Assembly: GCA_016882555.1 (NCBI GenBank)
Contig: VGPQ01000098.1
Span: 1-5,932 of the forward strand
Source: Cyanobacteria bacterium M_surface_7_m2_040
GTDB taxonomy: Bacteria > Cyanobacteriota > Cyanobacteriia > PCC-6307 > Cyanobiaceae
DNA length: 5,932 nucleotides
Reading direction: 5' to 3'
Shown: positions 1 to 5,614 of the stretch, one piece after another
Numbering within the stretch: the stretch's first letter is position 1
Layout: every line of letters begins with the position of its first letter
Position numbers and translations under genes: made by a program
Notes under the pieces: generated by a model
Database searches by the model: none
What the model was told of the DNA's origin: nothing
The model's input: the letters and a program-made list of their open reading frames with translations, nothing else

Positions 1-655
1 CGACGGTGCGGCGACGCCGCTCGCCCTCGAGCACATTGCGCAGGATCACGACGTTGTCGCTGACGAACTCCTCGACGCCGTAGCGGGCGATCGGGCCGTA
101 TTCGTCGATGCGCTCGGTGGTCATCACCGTGGTGACGCCGATCTCCTTGAGCCGGGCGATCAGCCGGAAGATCTCGCGCCGCACCACCGAGACGGCGTCG
201 TACTGCTGGAACACGGCGGTGATCGAGTCGATCGCCACCCGCCGGGCCTTGTACTTGCGGATGGCGTAGTTGATCCGCTCGATCAGGCCCGAGAGGTCAA
301 AGCTGCCGGCCACGTCCTGGCCCTCGGGGTCGGGCGAGGCATCGAGCAGGAACAGCTTGTCCTGCTCCACCATCTCCTGCAGGTTCCAGCCGAAGCTGGC
401 GGCGTTGCGCAGGATGTCGAGGGGCGACTCTTCAAAGGTGACGAAAATCCCCGGCTCGTTGAACTGGTGGATGCCGTTGTAGAGGAAGTTCAGTGAGAAC
501 ACCGTCTTGCCGGTGCCCGAGGTGCCGCTGATCAGGGTCGAACGGCCGATCGGCAGGCCGCCATGGCAGATGTCATCGAAGCCCTCGATCGCCGTGGGCA
601 GTTTCTGCACCTGCAGGAGCGGTGGCGTGGTGGGTGATGGATCCTGCGTTGTCAT
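1..655 (-). CDS. kaiC: Circadian clock ATPase/kinase KaiC, N-terminal (CI) part, truncated by window edge
   Basis: KaiC is the central clock protein, a hexameric double-ring RecA-like ATPase with autokinase and autophosphatase activity. Reading leftwards from the ATG at 655, about 218 codons are present, covering most of the CI ring domain. Visible are the Walker A loop GTSGTGKT (residues 44-51), the paired catalytic glutamates E75-E76 in TFEES, the KaiB-binding region around DPEGQDVAGSFDLS (109-122), the Walker B strand VAIDS (140-144), and the CI segment SDNVVILRNVLEGERRRRTV at the edge. Numbering runs two residues behind Synechococcus elongatus. The CII domain with the phosphorylated Ser/Thr pair lies outside the window. 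The ATG is the first start codon in this frame after the kaiB stop, which fixes the start. No clear Shine-Dalgarno is visible, and the leader is pyrimidine-rich. Identification is near certain. Confidence 0.98.
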   Translation of the reverse strand, partial: MTTQDPSPTTPPLLQVQKLPTAIEGFDDICHGGLPIGRSTLISGTSGTGKTVFSLNFLYNGIHQFNEPGIFVTFEESPLDILRNAASFGWNLQEMVEQDKLFLLDASPDPEGQDVAGSFDLSGLIERINYAIRKYKARRVAIDSITAVFQQYDAVSVVRREIFRLIARLKEIGVTTVMTTERIDEYGPIARYGVEEFVSDNVVILRNVLEGERRRRTV

Positions 656-673
656 GGAAACGGCCTGGTGTCC

Positions 674-691
674 GAAGAACGGGAAGAACGG
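674..691 (-). repeat. Two perfect tandem 9-bp repeats in the kaiC leader
   Basis: GAAGAACGG occurs at 674-682 and again at 683-691 on the plus strand, reading CCGTTCTTC twice in the kaiC sense direction. The pair ends 18 nt upstream of the kaiC ATG, inside a longer pyrimidine-rich tract of the leader (about 674-711). It could be an RNA-protein binding site or a ribosomal protein S1 contact, or it could be chance; no function can be assigned from sequence. Confidence 0.55.
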
Positions 692-735
692 AAGGGGGAG
701 AGGGGAGCAGGGCCCACGGCTTGGCTGCCGGATGC

Positions 736-750
736 TTGCCGGGCCGGCAA
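736..750. repeat. 15-bp palindrome between kaiB and kaiC
   Basis: TTGCCGG (736-742), one central base, then CCGGCAA (744-750) form a perfect inverted repeat in the 114-bp kaiB-kaiC gap. The single-base centre makes a protein-binding operator more natural than a compact RNA hairpin, although a shorter stem with a larger loop could form. No T-run follows in the kai direction, so it does not look like an intrinsic terminator. Confidence 0.5.
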
Positions 751-769
751 CACAAGGGGGCGGGGCCGC

Positions 770-1132
770 TCAGGGACCCGACCCGGGTGGATCGTCCGCT
801 GAGGTCGACGGCGCTGGCGGATCCCCCCCCAGGCCCTCTTCAGTGAGCTCCTCGTAGAGCAGATCCAGGCCGATCAAGACCCGCTCCCGGTCTGAGAGGT
901 CGCCGATGATGCGCCGCACCGGCGGCGGCAGGATCTTGGCCAGGGTTGGCGTGGCCAGGATCTTGTCCTCCTCGGCGAGCTGGGGATTTTTAAGCACATC
1001 GATCACCTTGAGGGCATAGACCCCGCGAAACTCGGTGTCGAGGATGTTGCGCAGGGTCTTGAGCGCCCGCATTGAATTGGGCGTGTTGCCGGCCACGTAC
1101 AGCTTGAGGATGTAGGTCTTGCGAGGGCTCAT
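770..1132 (-). CDS. kaiB: Circadian clock protein KaiB with extended C-terminal tail
   Basis: KaiB is the fold-switching clock protein: its thioredoxin-like form binds the KaiC CI ring, captures KaiA, and recruits output kinases. The 120-residue product begins [20 protein letters not shown] and is almost identical to the S. elongatus protein through residue 93. The conserved fold-switch region is present ([35 protein letters not shown]), including G88, D90 and Y93, positions known to control the switch. S. elongatus KaiB has 102 residues; here about 24 residues follow the core, rich in Gly, Pro, Ser and Asp and probably disordered. The ATG lies 12 bp after the kaiA stop, so translation is probably coupled to kaiA. 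The tail follows a run of eight G bases (823-830), where an indel would change the frame. Confidence 0.98.
   Translation of the reverse strand: MSPRKTYILKLYVAGNTPNSMRALKTLRNILDTEFRGVYALKVIDVLKNPQLAEEDKILATPTLAKILPPPVRRIIGDLSDRERVLIGLDLLYEELTEEGLGGDPPAPSTSADDPPGSGP
823..830 (-). other. Homopolymer G8 tract inside kaiB
   Basis: Eight consecutive C bases on the plus strand (G8 in kaiB mRNA) encode the end of L-G-G-D at residues 100-103. The tract sits exactly where the conserved KaiB core ends and the variable tail begins. Such runs are prone to replication or transcription slippage and to sequencing error. Loss of one G leaves a frame open down to a TGA overlapping the kaiC ATG. Confidence 0.7.
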
Positions 1133-1144
1133 GGTGCAAAGGGC

Positions 1145-2011
1145 TCAGGACAGGACCTCAGTGCCGCTGGAAGCAGGCAGGGTGATGGGCGCATCGGCGG
1201 GGATCGAACGCCGGTACATCTCGCAGAGATGGGCCATCACATCGAGCAGGGCGAGGCGGTAGTCCTGCAGAAACTCCGTGCGGTGCCCCTCCAGCTTGAG
1301 CTGTTTGGAGAACCCGTCAATCAGATTCATGTGGATTTCCACCGTTTTCGTGATCGGCAGATCACTGAAAAAGGCGGTGTTCACAAAGCTTTCCAGGGCC
1401 TGGTTGGCCACGGCAGGGTCGCGGAAGTAGCTCAGCAGCAGATCGCGGTAGGTGCGCTCCAGTGAATTGAGCAGGTCGCGGCGCTCGCTCTCACCCAGCT
1501 GCCGCAGAAAGCGATCGGGATCCCGCTTGTAAAAGACACCGAGCAGCCCGAGTCGCTCCTTGAGCCGGTTGCCGAGCTTCCAGCCCTCGGAGACCTCGGC
1601 TGTCTGGGCACCGTCGCCGCCGCCGAGCCCCTGCAGCTCCTGGCTGAGCACCCGGGCAAAGGCGGCATCGAGGCTGTAGGTGAGCTGTTCGAGCTGATCC
1701 GGGGGCAGATGCACCTCGCCCTCGTGGTACGTCACGCGACCGCTCACAGCCCCGATCACCACCGCCGGCAAACGCAATCCACGGGAGAGCAGATGCTCGA
1801 TGCTGGCGGCAGCCAGCACTCCCTCCTCAATCAAGACCGCATCGACCTGCTCCAGCACCTGATCCAGCTGGGGACCCGCGAGCGTTCCTGCTGCCAAGGC
1901 GTCGGGGGGAGGCAGCAGCCGATACCGCCCCCCCTTGAGCCAGAGGCCACAGGCCTGCTGCAGCCGCGGATCGACCACCAGGGAGGCAAGGATGAGCTGG
2001 GGCTCCTGCAT
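1145..2011 (-). CDS. kaiA: Circadian clock protein KaiA
   Basis: KaiA binds the KaiC C-terminal A-loop as a domain-swapped dimer and stimulates KaiC autophosphorylation. The 288-residue product (S. elongatus: 284) has an N-terminal pseudo-receiver domain (about 1-120) in which the phospho-acceptor position seems to be Glu (DAVLIEE, 57-63) instead of Asp. A Gly-rich linker follows (about 124-145), then the four-helix C-terminal domain: GVFYKRDPDRFLRQL (158-172), LSYFRDP, FVNTAFFSDLPITKTVEIHMNLID (209-232) and the signature DVMAHLCEMYRRSIP (257-271). An 18-residue tail follows that signature. I prefer the ATG at 2011; an in-frame TTG at 2026 would add five residues, and a stop codon lies shortly upstream of it. 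An AGGAG lies 15 nt before the TTG and 30 nt before the ATG, too far to decide. It is probably the first gene of kaiABC and is transcribed divergently from rplU. Confidence 0.97.
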   Translation of the reverse strand: MQEPQLILASLVVDPRLQQACGLWLKGGRYRLLPPPDALAAGTLAGPQLDQVLEQVDAVLIEEGVLAAASIEHLLSRGLRLPAVVIGAVSGRVTYHEGEVHLPPDQLEQLTYSLDAAFARVLSQELQGLGGGDGAQTAEVSEGWKLGNRLKERLGLLGVFYKRDPDRFLRQLGESERRDLLNSLERTYRDLLLSYFRDPAVANQALESFVNTAFFSDLPITKTVEIHMNLIDGFSKQLKLEGHRTEFLQDYRLALLDVMAHLCEMYRRSIPADAPITLPASSGTEVLS

Positions 2012-2164
2012 GGACGCGGCGCACAACCCGCCGGACGCTGGCTCCTAAATGTTGACGAAAGGAAAGGCAAAGCTCGAAGATTGTTGTTTGTCTTCCGATT
2101 GCGCGCGTCAGGCCCAATCGGGATGCCTTTGCTGCGTCCCAGCCTGACCGCCCCAGCGCCTGCC
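2012..2164. promoter_or_regulatory. Divergent promoter region between kaiA and rplU
   Basis: The 153-bp gap must hold the kaiA promoter (leftward) and the rplU promoter (rightward). It contains the most AT-rich stretch of the neighbourhood, about 2045-2100. A TTGACG resembling a sigma-70 -35 box lies at 2052-2057 on the plus strand, but the best -10 candidate, AAGATT at 2077-2082, matches poorly and sits 19 bp away. I see no convincing leftward promoter by eye. An in-frame ATG at 2123 could extend L21 and shorten this region. Confidence 0.45.
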
Positions 2165-2623
2165 ATGAGCCCTGCCACCCCCAAAGAAGCTGCCAAGGAC
2201 GCCCCAGGCGACAAGGCGGCTGCCAAATCTGCCGCCAAAGCGGCGGACAAAGCGGCCAGCACCAGCTCTGCCGCCGCCGCAACCCAGGCCGATGCCGGCG
2301 ACAGCAGCTACGCCATCGTTGAGGCCTCCGGCCAGCAGTTCTGGCTGCAGCCCCAGCGTTATTACGACCTGGACCGCCTCAGCGCCGAGGTCGGTGCCAC
2401 CGTGGCCCTCGACAAGGTGCTGCTGGTCAACGCCGGCGGCAAGACCAGCCTGGGCCAGCCCTACGTGAAGGGCGCCACCGTCACGCTCAAGGTGCTCGAA
2501 CACCGCCGGGGGCCCAAGGTGATCGTCTACAAGATGCGCCCCAAGAAGAAGACCCGCCGCAAGAATGGGCACCGCCAGGAGCTCACCCGTGTGATGGTGG
2601 AGACCATCAAACCCGGCAGCTGA
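2165..2623 (+). CDS. rplU: 50S ribosomal protein L21 with Ala/Lys-rich N-terminal extension
   Basis: L21 binds 23S rRNA in the large ribosomal subunit. The 152-residue product has a canonical L21 domain from about residue 48: SYAIVEASGQQFWLQPQRYYDLD, VALDKVLLV, PYVKGATVTLKVLEHRRGPKVIVYKMRPKKKTRRK and the C-terminal signature NGHRQELTRV (134-143). E. coli L21 has 103 residues, so about 47 residues are extra. They are rich in Ala, Lys, Asp and Ser (for example KAAAKSAAKAADKAA at 17-31) and likely flexible. I chose the ATG at 2165 because this polar tail starts there. The ATG at 2123 is in frame and would give 166 residues with a hydrophobic/Pro segment; neither has a good Shine-Dalgarno. It is followed after 66 bp by rpmA, the usual L21-L27 pair. 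Confidence 0.97.
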   Translation: MSPATPKEAAKDAPGDKAAAKSAAKAADKAASTSSAAAATQADAGDSSYAIVEASGQQFWLQPQRYYDLDRLSAEVGATVALDKVLLVNAGGKTSLGQPYVKGATVTLKVLEHRRGPKVIVYKMRPKKKTRRKNGHRQELTRVMVETIKPGS

Positions 2624-2689
2624 CGCTGAGCCCAACGATCGGATCACCCAGGTCATCCCCCTTCGACGTTTCTGAACCGCTGATTTCCC

Positions 2690-2953
2690 ATGGCCCACAA
2701 GAAAGGCACAGGCTCAACCCGCAACGGCCGCGATTCGAATTCCAAACGTCTGGGTGTCAAGCGCTACGGCGGTGAGGCCGTCAGTGCCGGCTCGATCCTG
2801 ATCCGCCAGCGCGGCACCTCCGTGCTGCCTGGCGTCAATGTGGGCCGCGGCTCCGACGACACCCTGTTCGCCCTGGTGGACGGGGTGGTCAGCTTCGACA
2901 CCATCAAGCGCGGTCTGCGCAGCCGCAAGCGCATCAACGTGGCGGTCGCCTGA
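2690..2953 (+). CDS. rpmA: 50S ribosomal protein L27
   Basis: L27 lies next to the peptidyl transferase centre, its N-terminal tail reaching toward the tRNA acceptor ends. The 87-residue product is of normal length and begins [20 protein letters not shown], the direct N-terminus seen in most bacteria, with no cleavable leader of the Firmicutes type. The family signature [10 protein letters not shown] is at 34-43, followed by [19 protein letters not shown]. The start is unambiguous because the conserved protein begins at this ATG. No Shine-Dalgarno is seen in the 66-bp spacer from rplU. It is the last gene of the rplU-rpmA unit: a strong stem-loop follows about 30 bp after the stop. Confidence 0.98.
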   Translation: MAHKKGTGSTRNGRDSNSKRLGVKRYGGEAVSAGSILIRQRGTSVLPGVNVGRGSDDTLFALVDGVVSFDTIKRGLRSRKRINVAVA

Positions 2954-2984
2954 GCACGGCGCGCCAGATCGACCATCAGTCAGC

Positions 2985-3016
2985 AAGCCGGCGCCCAAGG
3001 GTGCCGGCTTTGTTGC
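2985..3016 (+). terminator. Intrinsic terminator after rpmA
   Basis: AAGCCGGCGCC (2985-2995) pairs with GGTGCCGGCTT (3000-3010), giving an 11-bp stem with one G-U pair around the loop CAAG. A short T-rich stretch, TGTTG, follows and extends the three Ts at the stem's end. The position between the end of rpmA and the convergent methyltransferase gene fits. The tail is weak by E. coli standards. The minus-strand reading has an AA/TT-flanked stem too, so some bidirectional function is possible. Confidence 0.8.
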
Positions 3017-3049
3017 ATCGGCCGTTGCCGCTCGACGTGATCCGACCGC

Positions 3050-3832
3050 TCACCCCATCAGGCGATAAGCGCGGGTGGTGATCAGATAGGGATGGAAGAG
3101 CTCAAGAAAGCGGCTCTGCAGGGTGCGGAAGAAACGCTCCACCAGCGCCGGCTCATCGAAATGGAAGGGGTATTCGCCGTGGAATCCCTTGAAGAAATAC
3201 CAGTTGAGCAGGGCTGTGGCATCCGGGCCCATGCGGCTGGCAAACAGGTCCAGCTGGGCGGCAGGGTCGGCCAGATGCTCAAGCACATCAAGGCACACCA
3301 CGGTGTCAAAGCGCTGCGGCAGGGAAGCCTCGCCCAGGTCGCGGCAGCAGCGCAGGCGCTCTGACAGGCCGAGCGCTGCCGCCCGCTGGCTCACGAAGGC
3401 CCGGTTGTGGGGGTTGAGATCGACGTACCAGACCACCTCGACCGCCGGCAGAGCCGCCGCCGCCAGGGCATGGCTGCCAATGCCGCCGCCAAAATCGAGC
3501 ACCTGACCGCGGGCAAAGCGCTGCTGCAGGCGCAGGGTGTCGGCGATGTAATCACTGCTGCCCAGGTGCCAGGCGGCCAGCTCAAGCAGGTGAGCGGTGC
3601 CCACGGTGTCTTCGTAGAAGCGACCGGCCTGGGCCGGATCAAACGCCCCTGGGTGGAGGGCAGCCAGATCATCGGTGCCCTTGGGCAGCCGTGCCTGCAG
3701 CACCTCCGGGCTGATCTGCAGGTAAGCGGCCAGCTGGGCCAGCAGACCAAAACCATCAGCCAGAAAGGCCTCGATGCTCAGATCCACCCTGGGCGACCCT
3801 GCAGGCGCCGTTCGGGAGTGGCTGCTGGTCAC
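3050..3832 (-). CDS. Class I SAM-dependent methyltransferase, substrate unknown
   Basis: The 260-residue product carries a Rossmann-type methyltransferase domain from about residue 105. Motif I is VLDFGGGIGSHAL (111-123). The acidic residue ending strand beta 2, which should hold the ribose of SAM, is D138 in WYVDLN. The motif IV region is FDTVVCLDVLEHLADP (175-190). An alpha-helical N-terminal part (about 17-100; FYEDTVGTAHLLELAAWHLGSSDYI) precedes it and may dimerise or select substrate. The C-terminal part has a YPFHFDEPALVERFF segment and no membrane helix. I know of no assigned substrate. The start is GTG at 3832; a second GTG at 3787 (residue 16), preceded by AGG, is a real alternative. 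The gene follows the YhhQ-type gene by 48 bp on the same strand, so the two may be co-transcribed, and it converges on rpmA. Confidence 0.85.
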   Translation of the reverse strand: MTSSHSRTAPAGSPRVDLSIEAFLADGFGLLAQLAAYLQISPEVLQARLPKGTDDLAALHPGAFDPAQAGRFYEDTVGTAHLLELAAWHLGSSDYIADTLRLQQRFARGQVLDFGGGIGSHALAAAALPAVEVVWYVDLNPHNRAFVSQRAAALGLSERLRCCRDLGEASLPQRFDTVVCLDVLEHLADPAAQLDLFASRMGPDATALLNWYFFKGFHGEYPFHFDEPALVERFFRTLQSRFLELFHPYLITTRAYRLMG

Positions 3833-3880
3833 GAACGCCGTGGCTGCGGATCAAGCCAACCTACGCAGCGGTTCAGCCGC

Positions 3881-4585
3881 TCAACCGAGCTCAGCCCCCT
3901 CGCCCGGCACCTCGAGCCAGCGGCGCAACCAGGCGGTCAGCCAGTAGAAGGGCAGGGTGTCGGCCAGGGCCGCCAGCGCCTTAAACAGATAGCCGCTGCC
4001 GATGAAGCCCAGCAACTGCGGGGCCAGCGGCAGCTCAGGGCTCACCGGCAGCACATGGCTGCCGTAATGGCTGATCAGCACCACGGCGCTGGTGTCCACG
4101 AGCTGACTCACCAGGGTGGAGCCGTTGTTGCGCAGCCACAGGGCCTTGCCGCCGCTGAAGCGCTTCCAGAAATGGAACAGCCGCACATCGGTGAACTGGG
4201 CCGCCAGGTAGGCCGCCATCGAGGCGCCCACGGCCCCGAAGGCCAGCCGCCGCACCTCAAAGAAGGTGGCCTCACCGGTGGCGCCGCTCACCCCGGGCAG
4301 CACCCCGCCGAGCCAAAGGATCAGCACGATCCAGCCGTTGAGCAGCAGCCCCACCCAGACCAGCTGGGAGGCCTTGTCCTCCCCCCAGATCTCACTGATC
4401 AGATCGGTGCACAAAAAGGTGAGCGGATAGGGCAGGGCACCGATCGCCACCACGATCGGCCACGGGCCCAGTTGCCCCAGCAGCAGAAAGCGTGTCAGGC
4501 CCAGGATGTTGAGCATCGCCATGGTGCCCAGGAACAGCCCCGAGAGCACCAGAAAGGCCAGGTCGCGGCGCTGCTGCAGGGTCAT
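3881..4585 (-). CDS. yhhQ: YhhQ/VUT-family transporter (queuosine precursor transporter family)
   Basis: This 234-residue polytopic inner-membrane protein matches the VUT family (DUF165/YhhQ, formerly 'conserved hypothetical integral membrane protein'); E. coli YhhQ imports the queuosine precursors preQ0 and preQ1. Hydrophobic segments lie at about 10-37, 42-60, 74-98, 112-130, 157-173 and 190-218, suggesting six membrane spans. Family landmarks are PLTFLCTDLISEIWG (54-68) and the SQLVDTSAVV segment (160-169). I chose the ATG at 4585; an in-frame GTG at 4591 would add two residues. The C-terminus is short, charged and probably cytosolic. It is divergent from truB and lies 48 bp upstream of the methyltransferase gene. 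Substrate assignment rests on family membership only, and members outside Proteobacteria are mostly untested. Confidence 0.88.
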   Translation of the reverse strand: MTLQQRRDLAFLVLSGLFLGTMAMLNILGLTRFLLLGQLGPWPIVVAIGALPYPLTFLCTDLISEIWGEDKASQLVWVGLLLNGWIVLILWLGGVLPGVSGATGEATFFEVRRLAFGAVGASMAAYLAAQFTDVRLFHFWKRFSGGKALWLRNNGSTLVSQLVDTSAVVLISHYGSHVLPVSPELPLAPQLLGFIGSGYLFKALAALADTLPFYWLTAWLRRWLEVPGEGAELG

Positions 4586-4644
4586 CGGCACAGGCCATCG
4601 AGCACACTCGCTCCAGGTTGTCGGGGTTCACCGTCCTGCGCCAC

Positions 4645-4676
4645 AGCGGAGCCACGGCTGCTTCAGCAGCCCCGCT
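4645..4676 (+). other. Bulged hairpin in the truB upstream region
   Basis: GGCTGC (4656-4661) and GCAGCC (4666-4671) form a perfect 6-bp stem with a TTCA tetraloop. AGCGG (4645-4649) pairs with CCGCT (4672-4676) to extend it by 5 bp across a 6-nt one-sided bulge. It lies 30 nt upstream of the truB ATG, so it would be in the truB leader RNA if transcription starts upstream. No T-run follows, so it is not a terminator. Function is unknown and chance pairing in GC-rich DNA is possible. Confidence 0.4.
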
Positions 4677-4706
4677 CGGCCCCGCCTGCTCTGTTCACCA
4701 CCCTCG

Positions 4707-5609
4707 ATGTCCTGCGGTTTCCTGGTGCTCGACAAGCCGGCCGGCCTCAGCTCCCACAGCTGCGTGAGCCGGGTGCGAAGTGCCTACGGGCTCAAGCGCG
4801 TGGGCCATGGCGGCACCCTGGACCCCGCCGTCACCGGCGTGTTGCCGATTGCCCTGGGCCCGGCCACACGCCTGCTGCCCTACCTCAGCGGCAGCAAGAC
4901 CTACCAGGGCGTGGTGCAACTGGGGCTGCGCACAAGCAGCGACGACCTCGAGGGCGAGGTGCTGGCGCGCCAGAGCCAGCCCGCTGATCTGGACCGCAAC
5001 GCCATCGAGCAGGCGCTGGACGCCTTTCGCGGCCCGATCAAACAGATTCCGCCCCAGGTCTCGGCGGTGCACGTCAACGGGCAGCGGGCCTACCAGCGGG
5101 TGCGCCGCGGTGAAACCCTCGAGCTGGCACCCCGCCGCGTTGTGATCGAGCGGCTGGAGCTGCTGGGCTGGGATCCAGCCAGTGGCCAGTTGGAGCTGCA
5201 GGTGCAGTGCTCAGCCGGCACCTACATCCGCGCCCTGGCCCGCGATCTGGGGGCAGCCCTGGGTGTGGGCGGCACCCTGGCGAGCCTGCGGCGCACCGCA
5301 GCCCTTGGCTTCACGCTGGCGCAGGCGGTGCCCTGGCAGGCCCTGGATCTCGACGCGCTGGCCGGCGGAGCACCGCTGCCCGAGCTGCTGCCCCCCCTGG
5401 CGGCCCTGACCCATCTGCCACTGCAGGCCCTCAACGATGCAGCCGAGCAGGGCGACTGGCGCTGCGGCCGCCGCTTGCAGGCAACCCAGGAGTGGCCGCC
5501 GGGGCAGGCGGTGGTGATCACCACGCCTGAAGGCCGCTGGGCCGGCATCGCCAGCGCCCGAGAAGGGGGCAGCCTGCAGCCCAAACTCGTGCTTGATGCG
5601 GCGGGGTAA
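4707..5609 (+). CDS. truB: tRNA pseudouridine(55) synthase TruB
   Basis: TruB converts U55 of the tRNA T-loop to pseudouridine and also acts as a tRNA folding chaperone. The 300-residue product has the normal family length. Motifs in order: [20 protein letters not shown] at the N-terminus, the catalytic loop GHGGTLDP (33-40) with nucleophile D39, [10 protein letters not shown] (64-73) with the base-stacking Y66, [17 protein letters not shown] (113-129), and [15 protein letters not shown] (168-182) with Y173 and R175. A PUA-like C-terminal region runs from about 235. The ATG at 4707 is chosen because the family's conserved N-terminus begins there; the upstream frame is open by chance. No Shine-Dalgarno is evident. 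Its stop lies 5 bp before the yebC ATG, indicating a two-gene unit. Confidence 0.97.
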   Translation: MSCGFLVLDKPAGLSSHSCVSRVRSAYGLKRVGHGGTLDPAVTGVLPIALGPATRLLPYLSGSKTYQGVVQLGLRTSSDDLEGEVLARQSQPADLDRNAIEQALDAFRGPIKQIPPQVSAVHVNGQRAYQRVRRGETLELAPRRVVIERLELLGWDPASGQLELQVQCSAGTYIRALARDLGAALGVGGTLASLRRTAALGFTLAQAVPWQALDLDALAGGAPLPELLPPLAALTHLPLQALNDAAEQGDWRCGRRLQATQEWPPGQAVVITTPEGRWAGIASAREGGSLQPKLVLDAAG

Positions 5610-5614
5610 CCACC

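Noticed and set aside
87..94. HIP1-like octamers GCGATCGG here and at 1511-1518
   Set aside because: Both differ from HIP1 (GCGATCGC) by one base. I found no perfect copy, and isolated near matches in coding sequence are expected.
573..755. Minus-strand 60-codon frame spanning the kaiB-kaiC gap and the kaiC start
   Set aside because: It overlaps the kaiC N-terminus in another frame, has a cysteine/arginine-rich random composition and no plausible ribosome site.
1709..2164. Upstream open extension of the rplU frame through the 5' half of kaiA
   Set aside because: The extension is antisense to the KaiA pseudo-receiver coding region and shows no protein family features; L21 conservation begins well after 2165.
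3843..3869. GCTGCG/CGCAGC inverted repeat between yhhQ and the methyltransferase gene
   Set aside because: A 6-bp stem with a 15-nt loop and no T-run is weak; it does not support a terminator or a defined RNA element.
4586..4706. Possible preQ1 riboswitch ahead of the YhhQ-type transporter
   Set aside because: Neither a conserved preQ1 aptamer core nor the A-rich tail expected of preQ1-I is visible on the minus strand in this GC-rich gap.
3407..4987. A 526-codon open frame on the plus strand across the methyltransferase, yhhQ and into truB
   Set aside because: It is antisense to two recognisable genes, is full of Gln/His/Arg typical of reverse-strand reading of GC-rich genes, and has no recognisable domain. 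Stop-poor antisense frames are expected at this base composition.
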